Assembly: GCA_937900975.1 (NCBI GenBank)
Contig: CALCPC010000471.1
Span: forward strand, 1 to 6,209
Direction of reading: 5' to 3'
DNA length: 6,209 nt
DNA from: an uncultured Paracoccaceae bacterium
GTDB lineage: Bacteria > Pseudomonadota > Alphaproteobacteria > Rhodobacterales > Rhodobacteraceae
The position numbers and the translations under genes were made by a program. The notes below the pieces were generated by a model, which had not been told where the DNA came from, searched no databases, and saw nothing but the letters and a program-made list of their open reading frames with translations. Positions 1-5,906 of the stretch are shown in pieces (the first letter of the stretch is position 1; each line of letters begins with the position of its first letter).

Positions 1-697
1 CGCGGTCGAGTTCCAGGATCCAGCCGGTGATGTCATCGAGGAAATAGCGGTCATGGGTCACGATCAGAATCGTGCCCTTGTAGTCGATCAGATGTTTCTG
101 AAGCCAGGCGATGGTTTCGGCGTCCAGATGGTTCGTCGGCTCATCGAGCAGCAGCATGTCGGGCGCTTCGAGCAGCAGCTTGCAAAGCGCGACGCGCCGC
201 CGCTCCCCCCCCGACAGGGTGGCAGGCATGGCCTCATCGGGGGGGCAGCGCAGAGCCTCCATCGCGATGACGATCTGGCTGTCGAGGAACCAAAGGTTGT
301 CGGCGTCGGTCTGGTCCTGGAGCCCGGTCATCCGGTCCATCAGCTCCGGCTCTTCGGCGATTTTCATCGCGACCTCGTTGAACTCATCAAGCAGCGCCTG
401 TTTCTCGGCGACGCCGTCCATCACGTTCTCGCGCACCGTGCGGCTGTCGTCGAGCGCGGGCTCCTGCGGCAGATAGCCGACGCGCGCGCCCTCCGCGGCC
501 CATGCTTCCCCTGAAAACTCCTTATCTTGGCCGGCCATGATCCGCATCAGCGTGGATTTCCCGGCGCCGTTGACACCGACGACCCCGATCTTGACCCCGG
601 GCAGGAAGTTCAGGCGGATGTTCTCAAAACACTTCTTGCCACCCGGATAGGTCTTCGAGACGCCGTCCATGAAGTAGACGTATTTGTAGGCGGGCAT
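1..697 (-). CDS. ettA: Energy-dependent translational throttle protein EttA (ABC-F ATPase), C-terminus cut by window edge
   Basis: Cytoplasmic ABC-F ATPase. The family binds the ribosomal E site and couples ATP level to the first steps of translation elongation. The visible 232 residues cover the first ABC domain: Walker A GVNGAGKST (41-49), Q-loop region GYLPQEP (74-80), an inter-subdomain arm of the ABC-F kind (about 95-150), ABC signature LSGGERRR (161-168), Walker B plus D-loop LLLDEPTNHLD (182-192) and H-switch THDRYFLDD (214-222). No membrane segments are present, as expected for ABC-F. The end GWILELDR closely matches my recall of E. coli EttA (about 555 aa), so roughly 40% of the protein is here; the linker and second ABC domain lie beyond base 1. 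The ATG at 697-695 gives the family-typical start MPAYKYVYFMDGVSK and has a good ribosome site (AAGGGGAGA) about 7 nt upstream. It is separated from otnI by 171 bp, so it is probably its own transcription unit. Other ABC-F types (Uup, YheS) fit less well. Confidence 0.95.
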   Translation of the reverse strand, partial: MPAYKYVYFMDGVSKTYPGGKKCFENIRLNFLPGVKIGVVGVNGAGKSTLMRIMAGQDKEFSGEAWAAEGARVGYLPQEPALDDSRTVRENVMDGVAEKQALLDEFNEVAMKIAEEPELMDRMTGLQDQTDADNLWFLDSQIVIAMEALRCPPDEAMPATLSGGERRRVALCKLLLEAPDMLLLDEPTNHLDAETIAWLQKHLIDYKGTILIVTHDRYFLDDITGWILELDR

Positions 698-727
698 CGC
701 GGATCTCCCCTTCGCAGTGATAGGGTG

Positions 728-756
728 GGTGTACCTGCGGCACCCGGGCGCTGCAA
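728..756 (-). promoter_or_regulatory. Candidate sigma-70-type promoter for ettA
   Basis: Read on the minus strand, TTGCAG (756-751) is followed after 17 bp by TACACC (733-728), placing a start site near 721 and a short leader before the ettA ATG at 697. The -35 box fits well and the -10 box only partly. This is inferred from sequence alone. Confidence 0.3.
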
Positions 757-812
757 CGCAAAGCGGCACATGTGGGATGTGCCCGTGGGTGCCGGTGGCC
801 CCTGGCGTTGCA
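738..812. repeat. Three interleaved inverted repeats between otnI and ettA
   Basis: Three perfect complementary pairs lie within 75 bp. CGGCACCC (738-745) pairs with GGGTGCCG (787-794). TGCAACGC (752-759) pairs with GCGTTGCA (805-812). GGCACAT (765-771) pairs with ATGTGCC (777-783) around a 5-nt loop. The third is a compact hairpin nested in the first; the first two cross each other, which is pseudoknot topology. On the minus strand the region is the 3' untranslated part after otnI and the upstream region of ettA. A terminator role for the otn pair is possible, but no run of T follows any stem, only TTT after the inner hairpin. The promoter proposed for ettA overlaps the second pair, so an operator role is an alternative. 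Confidence 0.4.
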
Positions 813-868
813 CCGCCCCGGATCCTGGCGGAACGAAAGGTTTTGCGCGCGGTGCTGCCGGTATGGCG

Positions 869-1636
869 CTAGGGCGCGGCGCCCCCGTTGGTAGTGGCCA
901 CCGCCATCCCTGCGAGCGTCGCATCGGTATCGCCGGAGGGAATGTAATCGGCGCCGAGCGGGGCTGACCATCCGGCGGCTTGTATGGCCGCGAAAATCGC
1001 GGGATAATGAAGCTCTCCCCGATCGGGGGGGCCACGGTCGGGGACGCTGGCGAATTGGATATGGCCGATCAGGGGCAGAAGGGCCGCAAGGCGGGTGACG
1101 ACGTCGCCCTCGGTCCGACCGACATGATAGCAGTCGAACATCAGTTTCAGGGTCGGGAGGTCGAGCTCTGCGATCAGATTTGCGGCCTGGTCGGTGGTCT
1201 GCAGAAAGTAGCCGGGGGCGTCATGGCGGTTCAAGGGCTCTATCAGGATTGTGCGGTCAGTGCTTTCGGTGGCGTAGCGCAGCGCATCGGCAAAGGCCGC
1301 GTGGGCCTCCGGCCCCTCAGCAAAACCCGCCATGACGTGGATTGCGCGGGCGCCGGTCGCATCGGCATAGGCAATCGCCTCGTCAATCGCTGCGCGGGCC
1401 TCGGCCGATCTGCCCGGCAGCGCGGAGAGACCGTTTTCGCCGGGCGGGCCTTTGCGCGTGTTCAGGCCCAGCATTGGCAGGCCCGTTTCCTCCAAGGCCG
1501 CGCTTACCGCGCTTGCCGGCGTGTCGTAGGGCCAGTGGCATTCAACAGCATCAAAGCCTGCGGCGTGGGCCGCGCGAATGGCATCGGGCAGCGGGCGATC
1601 CGCCCATAGAAAACCGAGATTTGCCGACAGTTTCAT
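869..1636 (-). CDS. otnI: OtnI/Hyi-like isomerase (2-oxo-tetronate or hydroxypyruvate isomerase family)
   Basis: 255-residue TIM-barrel sugar-phosphate-isomerase-fold protein (AP endonuclease family 2 fold), the usual length for Hyi/OtnI. OtnI converts 2-oxo-tetronate to 3-oxo-tetronate; the related Hyi interconverts hydroxypyruvate and tartronate semialdehyde. Family marks seen: start MKLSANLGFLW, N59-T60 near the expected HN site, IEPLNRHDAPGY with E133, MFDCYHVGRTEGD with D168 and H171, HIQFASVPDR with H192, Q194 and R201, and RGELHYP. E133, D168 and Q194 match the metal and catalytic positions I recall for E. coli Hyi (143, 178, 204). The expected second catalytic Glu in GCEY is here GADY, with D230. 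The ATG at 1636-1634 overlaps the otnC stop (ATGA), so I prefer it over a GTG nine bases upstream; GGAGTGGG precedes it. The next-door decarboxylase gene favours the OtnI role over Hyi. Substrate is inferred, not shown. Confidence 0.85.
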   Translation of the reverse strand: MKLSANLGFLWADRPLPDAIRAAHAAGFDAVECHWPYDTPASAVSAALEETGLPMLGLNTRKGPPGENGLSALPGRSAEARAAIDEAIAYADATGARAIHVMAGFAEGPEAHAAFADALRYATESTDRTILIEPLNRHDAPGYFLQTTDQAANLIAELDLPTLKLMFDCYHVGRTEGDVVTRLAALLPLIGHIQFASVPDRGPPDRGELHYPAIFAAIQAAGWSAPLGADYIPSGDTDATLAGMAVATTNGGAAP

Positions 1637-2280
1637 GCGTCCCACTCCACACCGAATTTCGTGACAACGGCGCGGACTTGCGCCTCGCTAAGCGCCAGGA
1701 CCGGCATGCCGCGCAAAAGAAGCGCGAGCCGGGCGGTGGCCTCCAACTCCTCAATCGCGTTGCACGCGGCCTCCACCGTGGTGCCAGAGACGACGGGGCC
1801 GTGATTGGCCAGCATCACGGCGCTGCGCTTGCCGGCAAGGCCGCGCACGGCCTCCCCCATGGCGGGATCGCCGGGCAGAAAGAACGGCAAAAGCTTGACC
1901 CGGCCAAGCTGCATCACGGCATAGGGGGTAAGGGGCGGCAGAAAATCATCCTCATCCGCATCGGGCAGCATCGACCAGGCCACCGAATGGCTGGAATGCA
2001 GATGGACGACCGCGCCGGTTTGCGCGCGGGTGTCGTAAAAGGCGCTGTGAAGCGGCATTTCCTTGGTCGGCGGGGGGCCGTCGATCAGATTGCCGGCAGC
2101 GTCGAAACGGCTAAGCTCTGCAGGGTCAAGCCGCCCAAAGCTCGTCCCAGTGGGGGAGACCAGAAGGCCGCCATCTTCGGTCCGGGCCGAGATGTTGCCG
2201 GTGCTGCCATGGGTCAAACCCCGGTCGAAGAGCGATTTTGCAAGCAGGCACAGGGTGTCCCGCAACTTGGTTTCGGTCAT
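1633..2280 (-). CDS. otnC: OtnC-like 3-oxo-tetronate 4-phosphate decarboxylase (class II aldolase/adducin family)
   Basis: 215-residue cytoplasmic metal-dependent enzyme of the class II aldolase fold. OtnC decarboxylates 3-oxo-tetronate 4-phosphate to dihydroxyacetone phosphate and CO2, the last step in use of threonate or erythronate. Seen in order: HGSTGNISAR (24-33) and SPTGTSFG (42-49), the phosphate-binding segments; KEMPLH with E74, the likely catalytic acid; HLHSSHSVAWS with H93 and H95 as zinc ligands; and NHGPVVSG with H160 as the third ligand. TPYAVMQLGRVKLLPFFLPGD (from T118) is the extended middle segment of the OtnC/YgbL group. The ATG at 2280 has GGAAAGGTG upstream and gives the normal family length. 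The reading frame stays open upstream to about 2628, but that extension is Arg/Pro-rich, unrelated to the family and has no ATG. The stop overlaps the start of otnI by four bases, so the two are co-translated. Close alternatives are fuculose- or ribulose-phosphate aldolases, which the otnI partner makes less likely. Confidence 0.88.
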   Translation of the reverse strand: MTETKLRDTLCLLAKSLFDRGLTHGSTGNISARTEDGGLLVSPTGTSFGRLDPAELSRFDAAGNLIDGPPPTKEMPLHSAFYDTRAQTGAVVHLHSSHSVAWSMLPDADEDDFLPPLTPYAVMQLGRVKLLPFFLPGDPAMGEAVRGLAGKRSAVMLANHGPVVSGTTVEAACNAIEELEATARLALLLRGMPVLALSEAQVRAVVTKFGVEWDA

Positions 2281-2545
2281 TGGCGCCGCACCTTTCCGAG
2301 GCAGGGCAGCGCCCCGCGATAGGCCCAGTCTAACGCGTGCAATCGGCGGCGCCCAGCGGAAGCGTCCGTGCGGGTTTGGCGCGTCGCCCCGCGCCTTTCG
2401 CGGCGGGCGGCGTGCCTCGGCGCGCGTGCTTTCAAGGGCGGTGGTCGCCGGTCGCGCTGAAAACCCTTGCAGTTTCCAGCGCAGAACGGCCGGGGTGACA
2501 CGCCTGTTGGCTGAAATCTGCCCGTGTCTCTGCCCTGAAGGCCCA

Positions 2546-2643
2546 AGCCGCGGCTGTCGGGATCCGACGGATCGGCAAAGGCTCTGCGACCCAACAGAGC
2601 GCGAGAAATTAGAGCTTTGTCCGTTCAAAGCAGGTCAGCCTGC
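2546..2643. repeat. Cluster of palindromes and small hairpins upstream of otnC
   Basis: Five perfect symmetric elements lie in 98 bp: AGCCGCGGCT (2546-2555); GATCCG-A-CGGATC (2561-2573); GCTCTG (2581-2586) with CAGAGC (2595-2600); GCTTTG (2614-2619) with CAAAGC (2626-2631); and GCAGG-TCAG-CCTGC (2630-2643). The last two share two bases, so they cannot both form fully. On the minus strand the last hairpin is followed by TTTG and could act as a weak terminator for the EAL gene. The two palindromes could be operator sites for otnC control. Confidence 0.4.
2608..2638 (-). promoter_or_regulatory. Candidate distal promoter for otnC-otnI
   Basis: On the minus strand TCTAAT (2613-2608) matches the -10 consensus at five of six positions. 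CTGACC (2638-2633) shares TGAC with the -35 consensus but the spacing of 19 bp is long. CTGACCT recurs 29 bp further upstream (2667-2661), which could mark a paired regulator site. The evidence is weak and from sequence only. Confidence 0.25.
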
Positions 2644-2721
2644 ATGAGAAAACGCGTTCAAGGTCAGAGGCATGCTGATCTTGAGGCAGCGATTTCTGAT
2701 CCAAGGTGAACGGAAATTGTT

Positions 2722-4767
2722 CTAGGATGCCAGGCTGGGGGCAGGGCGGTTGACCAGGGGCTCGATTTCGCTGCGGCCCATAGGTTTTCCGAACAAGAAC
2801 CCTTGGACATATTGGCAGCGCTCGGTGCGCAGGAAAGCGAGTTCTGTCTCACACTCCACACCCTCGGCCAGGACGGGAATGTCGAAGGCCGCGCCAAGCA
2901 GAAGGGTGGAGCGCAGGATCGCGGCGCGTTGCGGATCTTTGTGGACACCCTGCACGAAACTGCGGTCGACCTTAATCTTGTCGAAGGGAAACGTGCGCAG
3001 CGTCGAAAGTGAGGAGTAGCCGGTGCCGAAATCATCCATCGCGATGCCGATCCCCATCTCCTTGATCTTGTGCATGACTTCCAGCGTGTGCGCTTCGTCG
3101 TCGATGATGCTCGACTCTGTCACCTCCAGTTCCAGCCGCTCTGGCGGCAGGCGGCTTTCGATCAGAATGTCGGACACATGTTCAAGGAAAGAGGGTTGCG
3201 CAAACTGCTGCGGCGCCACGTTGATCGCAATCGTGTAGGGCGTCCGCCAAGACGCCGCGTCAAGACAGGCGGTCCGCAGCACCCAAAGACCAATGTCGCA
3301 GATCAGGCCGGAATCTTCGGCCAAGGGGATAAACTCACTCGGCGGGACGTTGCCCCGGATGGGGTGTTTCCAGCGCAACAAAACCTCGAACCCCCGCGCA
3401 GCGCCGGTCATCACATCGTTTTGGATCTGATAGGCGAGGTGAAACTCTCCCCCATCGGTGGCACGGCGGAGATCGTCGACAAGCTGCAGCCGCGCGCGGG
3501 CCTGCTGATCCATCTCTGCGTTGTAGAAGTTGGCGCTGCACCCGGACTGCGCATTTGCGCGGGCCATGGCGAGCGCGGCTTTTTGCAGCAAATCGTCGGG
3601 GTCGCGCCCCTCGTCAAGCGAGGTTGCGATGCCGATGACGCTTTGCAGTTTGTGCGCGTGGCTGCCGACGGTGATCGGTTCGCTGATCAAGGCATTCAAA
3701 CGCTCTGCCAGCGCCTTGATCTCCTCAACCCGCCGAAAACCGGTTTTTAGGGCCACAAACTCCCAACTGCTGGTACGGGCGATGAAAAAACCGGGATCCG
3801 TCACGGTCTGCAAACGGCGCCCGGTCTCAACCAAGATCGCGTCGCCGGTGGTATAGCCGTAGAGGTCGTTGATCTCTTTGAACCGGGTCAGATTGATGGA
3901 CAGGATCGCCGTGCGCCGGGTTCTGTAATGCGCCAAAAGGTCGGTTTCCGCGTCGATCCGGCGCGAAAGCTGCAGCCGGTTGGGCAGGCCGGTGAGGGCG
4001 TCGCGCTTGGCCTGCTCGTCCATCTTTTGCTGGGTCTCACGCTCCAGATGCGTTTCGATGTTCAGACCGATATAGCCGACAAAGAAGATGACCGTCGTCA
4101 CAGAGAGAATGGTAAACGACAGCACGGTGTCTGGCATCAGCTCCTGCGGGATCGGCACCAGCGGGCTGAGTTCGACCTCAAAGGCCATCATCGCGCTAAA
4201 ATGCATGGAGCAGATCGACAAAACCATCAGCAGCGCCCCGCCAAGCCAGCAATACCGCGTGATGGGGATGAGAAGCCGGTGATAGGCCGCGGCACCGAGG
4301 AGGCCGCCCAGCGCGATGGACAGGACGACGCCCTCTGCGTTCCAACGGATGATGCCCGGCACCTCAAACGCGAGCATTCCGATATAGTGCATCGCAGAGA
4401 CTGTGGCGCCGAACATCAGGCCGCCGACGCCATACGCATACGGCCGACGCAGCCCGCCCAGGAACGTTTTCGAAAGAAACAGCCCAACCACCGCCACAAG
4501 AAGCGAGAGCCCGGTTTTCGCGGGTTCATACCCGTGCGGATACCCTGGATTGACGGCGAGCCTCGCGAAGAAATGGGTAGACCAAACCGTGGCGCCGCCG
4601 ATCAGGGCTGCGAGGAAGGTTTGAAACCGTTTGCGCGCGCCATCCGCCGAAATCAGGCGCCGCGCGATCTGCGCCGTGAGGCTAGAGCCAAGCACGCACA
4701 CCAGCGCCGCGGCGGCGAGCAGGCCGTGATGATGCTCATAGGTCAGACAGTCGATGATCGCTTGCAC
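2722..4767 (-). CDS. MHYT-GGDEF-EAL membrane protein, predicted c-di-GMP phosphodiesterase
   Basis: 681 residues from the chosen start. The N-terminus is a seven-helix MHYT sensor in the inner membrane (about 14-236), thought in this family to bind metal and sense diatomic gases. Its three motifs are THFFARL (64-70, degenerate), MHYIGM (126-131) and MHFSAM (188-193). A GGDEF domain follows (about 250-415): RDALTGLPNR (255-264) is kept, but the signature is SSWEF (333-337) and the metal-site Asp region reads NLTRFK (N292, T294), so cyclase activity is unlikely. The EAL domain (about 425-675) has the catalytic set: EVLLRW (E461), N516, EVTES (E548, E551), DDFGTGYSSL (D578, D579), KVDRSF (K599), AEGVE (E638) and QGFLFGKP (Q655). 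It should hydrolyse c-di-GMP. I chose GTG at 4767 because GGAGGG lies 5-6 nt upstream; GTG at 4791 would add eight residues, has no good ribosome site and sits almost on the predicted transcription start. It stands alone, 89 bp after the lyase gene. Confidence 0.93.
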   Translation of the reverse strand: MQAIIDCLTYEHHHGLLAAAALVCVLGSSLTAQIARRLISADGARKRFQTFLAALIGGATVWSTHFFARLAVNPGYPHGYEPAKTGLSLLVAVVGLFLSKTFLGGLRRPYAYGVGGLMFGATVSAMHYIGMLAFEVPGIIRWNAEGVVLSIALGGLLGAAAYHRLLIPITRYCWLGGALLMVLSICSMHFSAMMAFEVELSPLVPIPQELMPDTVLSFTILSVTTVIFFVGYIGLNIETHLERETQQKMDEQAKRDALTGLPNRLQLSRRIDAETDLLAHYRTRRTAILSINLTRFKEINDLYGYTTGDAILVETGRRLQTVTDPGFFIARTSSWEFVALKTGFRRVEEIKALAERLNALISEPITVGSHAHKLQSVIGIATSLDEGRDPDDLLQKAALAMARANAQSGCSANFYNAEMDQQARARLQLVDDLRRATDGGEFHLAYQIQNDVMTGAARGFEVLLRWKHPIRGNVPPSEFIPLAEDSGLICDIGLWVLRTACLDAASWRTPYTIAINVAPQQFAQPSFLEHVSDILIESRLPPERLELEVTESSIIDDEAHTLEVMHKIKEMGIGIAMDDFGTGYSSLSTLRTFPFDKIKVDRSFVQGVHKDPQRAAILRSTLLLGAAFDIPVLAEGVECETELAFLRTERCQYVQGFLFGKPMGRSEIEPLVNRPAPSLAS

Positions 4768-4796
4768 ACCCGCCCTCCATGCTCCCCTCACCCCGG

Positions 4797-4826
4797 GCTA
4801 TAGAGGCCAGGGGTAAAGGCAGTCCT
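4797..4826 (-). promoter_or_regulatory. Candidate promoter of the MHYT-GGDEF-EAL gene
   Basis: On the minus strand TATAGC (4802-4797) is a good -10 box, with AGGACT (4826-4821) 18 bp upstream carrying the GAC core of a -35 box. The start site would fall near 4790, which fits translation from the GTG at 4767 rather than from 4791. Confidence 0.35.
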
Positions 4827-4856
4827 TAGGAGCGGGCAAAAAACGCGATGGCGGCC

Positions 4857-5834
4857 TTATCCCCCCGAAATTTGCTTGGCTTTTTCGACAAGCACCTCGG
4901 CCTGGCGGATGGAGGCATAGTCGATCAGGCGCCCGTCGAGGCTGACCGCGCCCTTGCCGGCGGCCTCGGCCTCGGCCATCGCTTTAAGGATCCGCTCGGC
5001 CTTGTCGATTTCGGCCGCCGACGGGCTCATAACCTCGTTTGCCAGCGCGATTTGGCTGGGATGGATGGCCCATTTGCCCTCACACCCCAGCACCGCGGCG
5101 CGATAGGCGGCGGCCCGATAGCCTTCGGGATCGGAGAAATCGCCAAAGGGTCCATCGATCGGCCGCAGACCGTTGGCGCGGGCTGCCACGACCATGTTAA
5201 CAACGGCCGAATGCCACATATCGCCCCAATGAACCGCGCGATTGCCGTCGGCATCGGGGTCGGTCAGGACCGAATAGTGCTGGTTGACGCCGCCGATCAC
5301 GGTTGTGCGCGCACGCATTGAGGCCGCGTAATCCGCGACGCCGAAATGCAGGCTTTCGTTGCGCTCGGACGCGGCGGCGATGGCGGAAACGTTCTGCATT
5401 CCCAGCGCGGTTTCGATGATGTGTTCAAAGCCGATGCGCTTTTTGTAGCCCTTCGCGTCCTCGATTTGCGTGACCAGCATATCGACGGCATAAACGTCCG
5501 CGGCTGTTCCAACTTTGGGGATCATGATGAGGTCAAGCCGCTCTCCAGCCTGTTCGACCACATCGACCACATCGCGATACATGTAGTGCGTGTCCAGCCC
5601 GTTGATCCGGACCGACATCGATTTGGTGCCCCAGTCGATCTCGTTCAGCGCTTTGATGATGTTCTTGCGGGCGCCCGCCTTCTCATCGGGTGCAACGGCA
5701 TCTTCGAGGTCCAGAAAGATCACGTCCGCATCGGATGCCGCCGCTTTCTCGAACATCTGCGCTTGGCTTCCCGGCACCGCCAGTTCGGAGCGGTTCAACC
5801 GGCCTGGTGCTTGACGAACGGAGTGGAACGACAT
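4857..5834 (-). CDS. mclA: Malyl-CoA lyase (L-malyl-CoA / beta-methylmalyl-CoA lyase, HpcH/HpaI-CitE superfamily)
   Basis: 325-residue cytoplasmic Mg-dependent TIM-barrel lyase. It cleaves L-malyl-CoA to acetyl-CoA and glyoxylate (serine cycle); relatives also make or cleave beta-methylmalyl-CoA in the ethylmalonyl-CoA pathway. Seen: RSELAVPGS (15-23), FLDLEDAVAPDEK (40-52), SVRINGLDT (74-82), IMIPKV (103-108), GFEHIIETALGM (135-146) with E141, FGVADYAASM (164-173) with D168, GPFGDFSDPEGY (228-239) and GKWAIHPSQ near the C-terminus. E141 and D168 fall at the metal-ligand numbers I recall for Rhodobacter Mcl1, which supports the ATG at 5834; AAAGG precedes it by about 7 nt. An in-frame ATG at 5867 would add eleven non-family residues. 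Internal wording such as THYMYRDVVD and TVIGGVN resembles my recall of Methylobacterium MclA more than Rhodobacter Mcl1, hence the symbol, held with moderate confidence. Its neighbours are a LuxR-type gene 77 bp upstream and a c-di-GMP gene downstream, not serine-cycle genes. Confidence 0.9.
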   Translation of the reverse strand: MSFHSVRQAPGRLNRSELAVPGSQAQMFEKAAASDADVIFLDLEDAVAPDEKAGARKNIIKALNEIDWGTKSMSVRINGLDTHYMYRDVVDVVEQAGERLDLIMIPKVGTAADVYAVDMLVTQIEDAKGYKKRIGFEHIIETALGMQNVSAIAAASERNESLHFGVADYAASMRARTTVIGGVNQHYSVLTDPDADGNRAVHWGDMWHSAVVNMVVAARANGLRPIDGPFGDFSDPEGYRAAAYRAAVLGCEGKWAIHPSQIALANEVMSPSAAEIDKAERILKAMAEAEAAGKGAVSLDGRLIDYASIRQAEVLVEKAKQISGG

Positions 5835-5847
5835 GGTGTTACCTTTC

Positions 5848-5871
5848 TTTGCGACGCAAAATTGCACGCAA
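5848..5871. promoter_or_regulatory. Tandem palindromic operator candidate in front of the malyl-CoA lyase gene
   Basis: TTTGCG-A-CGCAAA (5848-5860) is a perfect 13-bp palindrome, followed one base later by TTGC-AC-GCAA (5862-5871). Both have TTGC/GCAA half-sites. They lie 14-37 nt upstream of the ATG, between the TTGACA box and the ribosome site, a position suited to a repressor. The half-sites recall the TTTGCAAA-type sites described for ScfR/RamB-family regulators of acyl-CoA metabolism in alphaproteobacteria; the link is inference. Confidence 0.45.
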
Positions 5872-5898
5872 GTGGTCTGAAGTGAAAGATTCTGTCAA
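5870..5898 (-). promoter_or_regulatory. Candidate promoter of the malyl-CoA lyase gene
   Basis: A perfect TTGACA lies on the minus strand at 5898-5893. With 17-bp spacing the -10 box would be CCACTT (5875-5870), a poor match, so the gene may need an activator or the box may be chance. The position, beginning 13 bp after the regulator stop, is right for a separate transcription unit. Confidence 0.35.
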
Positions 5899-5906
5899 GC
5901 GCTCAG

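Larger units (their letters stand above)
2281..2721. other. Long gene-free region between the EAL gene and otnC
   Basis: I see no convincing protein or RNA gene in these 441 bp. Reading frames here are Arg/Pro-rich and lack family resemblance or a good start. It contains a cluster of symmetric elements at 2546-2643, a direct repeat of AGGTCAG (2632-2638 and 2661-2667), and two possible minus-strand promoters. The nearer promoter is TTGCAC (2342-2337) with TATCGC (2321-2316) at a short 15-bp spacing. The farther one is TCTAAT (2613-2608) with CTGACC (2638-2633). If the farther one is used, otnC has a leader of about 320 nt. The stretch 2340-2460 is very GC-rich. Confidence 0.6.

Noticed and set aside
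1342..2322. Plus-strand open frame of 326 codons
   Set aside because: It lies antisense across otnI and otnC, is Arg/Gly/His-rich and shows no domain; it is a product of high GC content.
2497..2528. Inverted repeat GACACG / CGTGTC
   Set aside because: Only six base pairs with a 20-nt loop; expected by chance in a region of this size.
2277..2594. Possible 105-residue Arg-rich small protein on the minus strand
   Set aside because: Composition is like random GC-rich sequence, no motif is recognisable, and it overlaps the otnC start and ribosome site.
1631..2628. Long minus-strand reading frame extending OtnC upstream by 116 codons
   Set aside because: The extra part starts with TTG, is Arg/Pro-rich and has no family match; the ATG at 2280 has a ribosome site and gives the normal OtnC length.
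3928..4803. Plus-strand open frame of 291 codons
   Set aside because: It is antisense to the MHYT-GGDEF-EAL gene, with charged low-complexity composition and no domain; the minus-strand frame has clear motifs throughout.
4838..4856. Possible intrinsic terminator after the malyl-CoA lyase gene (run of six T on the minus strand)
   Set aside because: I could find only 3-bp stems before the T run, too weak to call a terminator.
5835..5867. In-frame upstream ATG adding eleven residues to the malyl-CoA lyase
   Set aside because: The added residues do not fit the family start, the ATG falls inside the palindromic operator candidate, and the ATG at 5834 has a ribosome site and family-consistent numbering.
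5346..5885. Plus-strand open frame of 179 codons
   Set aside because: It is antisense to the malyl-CoA lyase gene and mirrors its codon pattern; no independent coding evidence.
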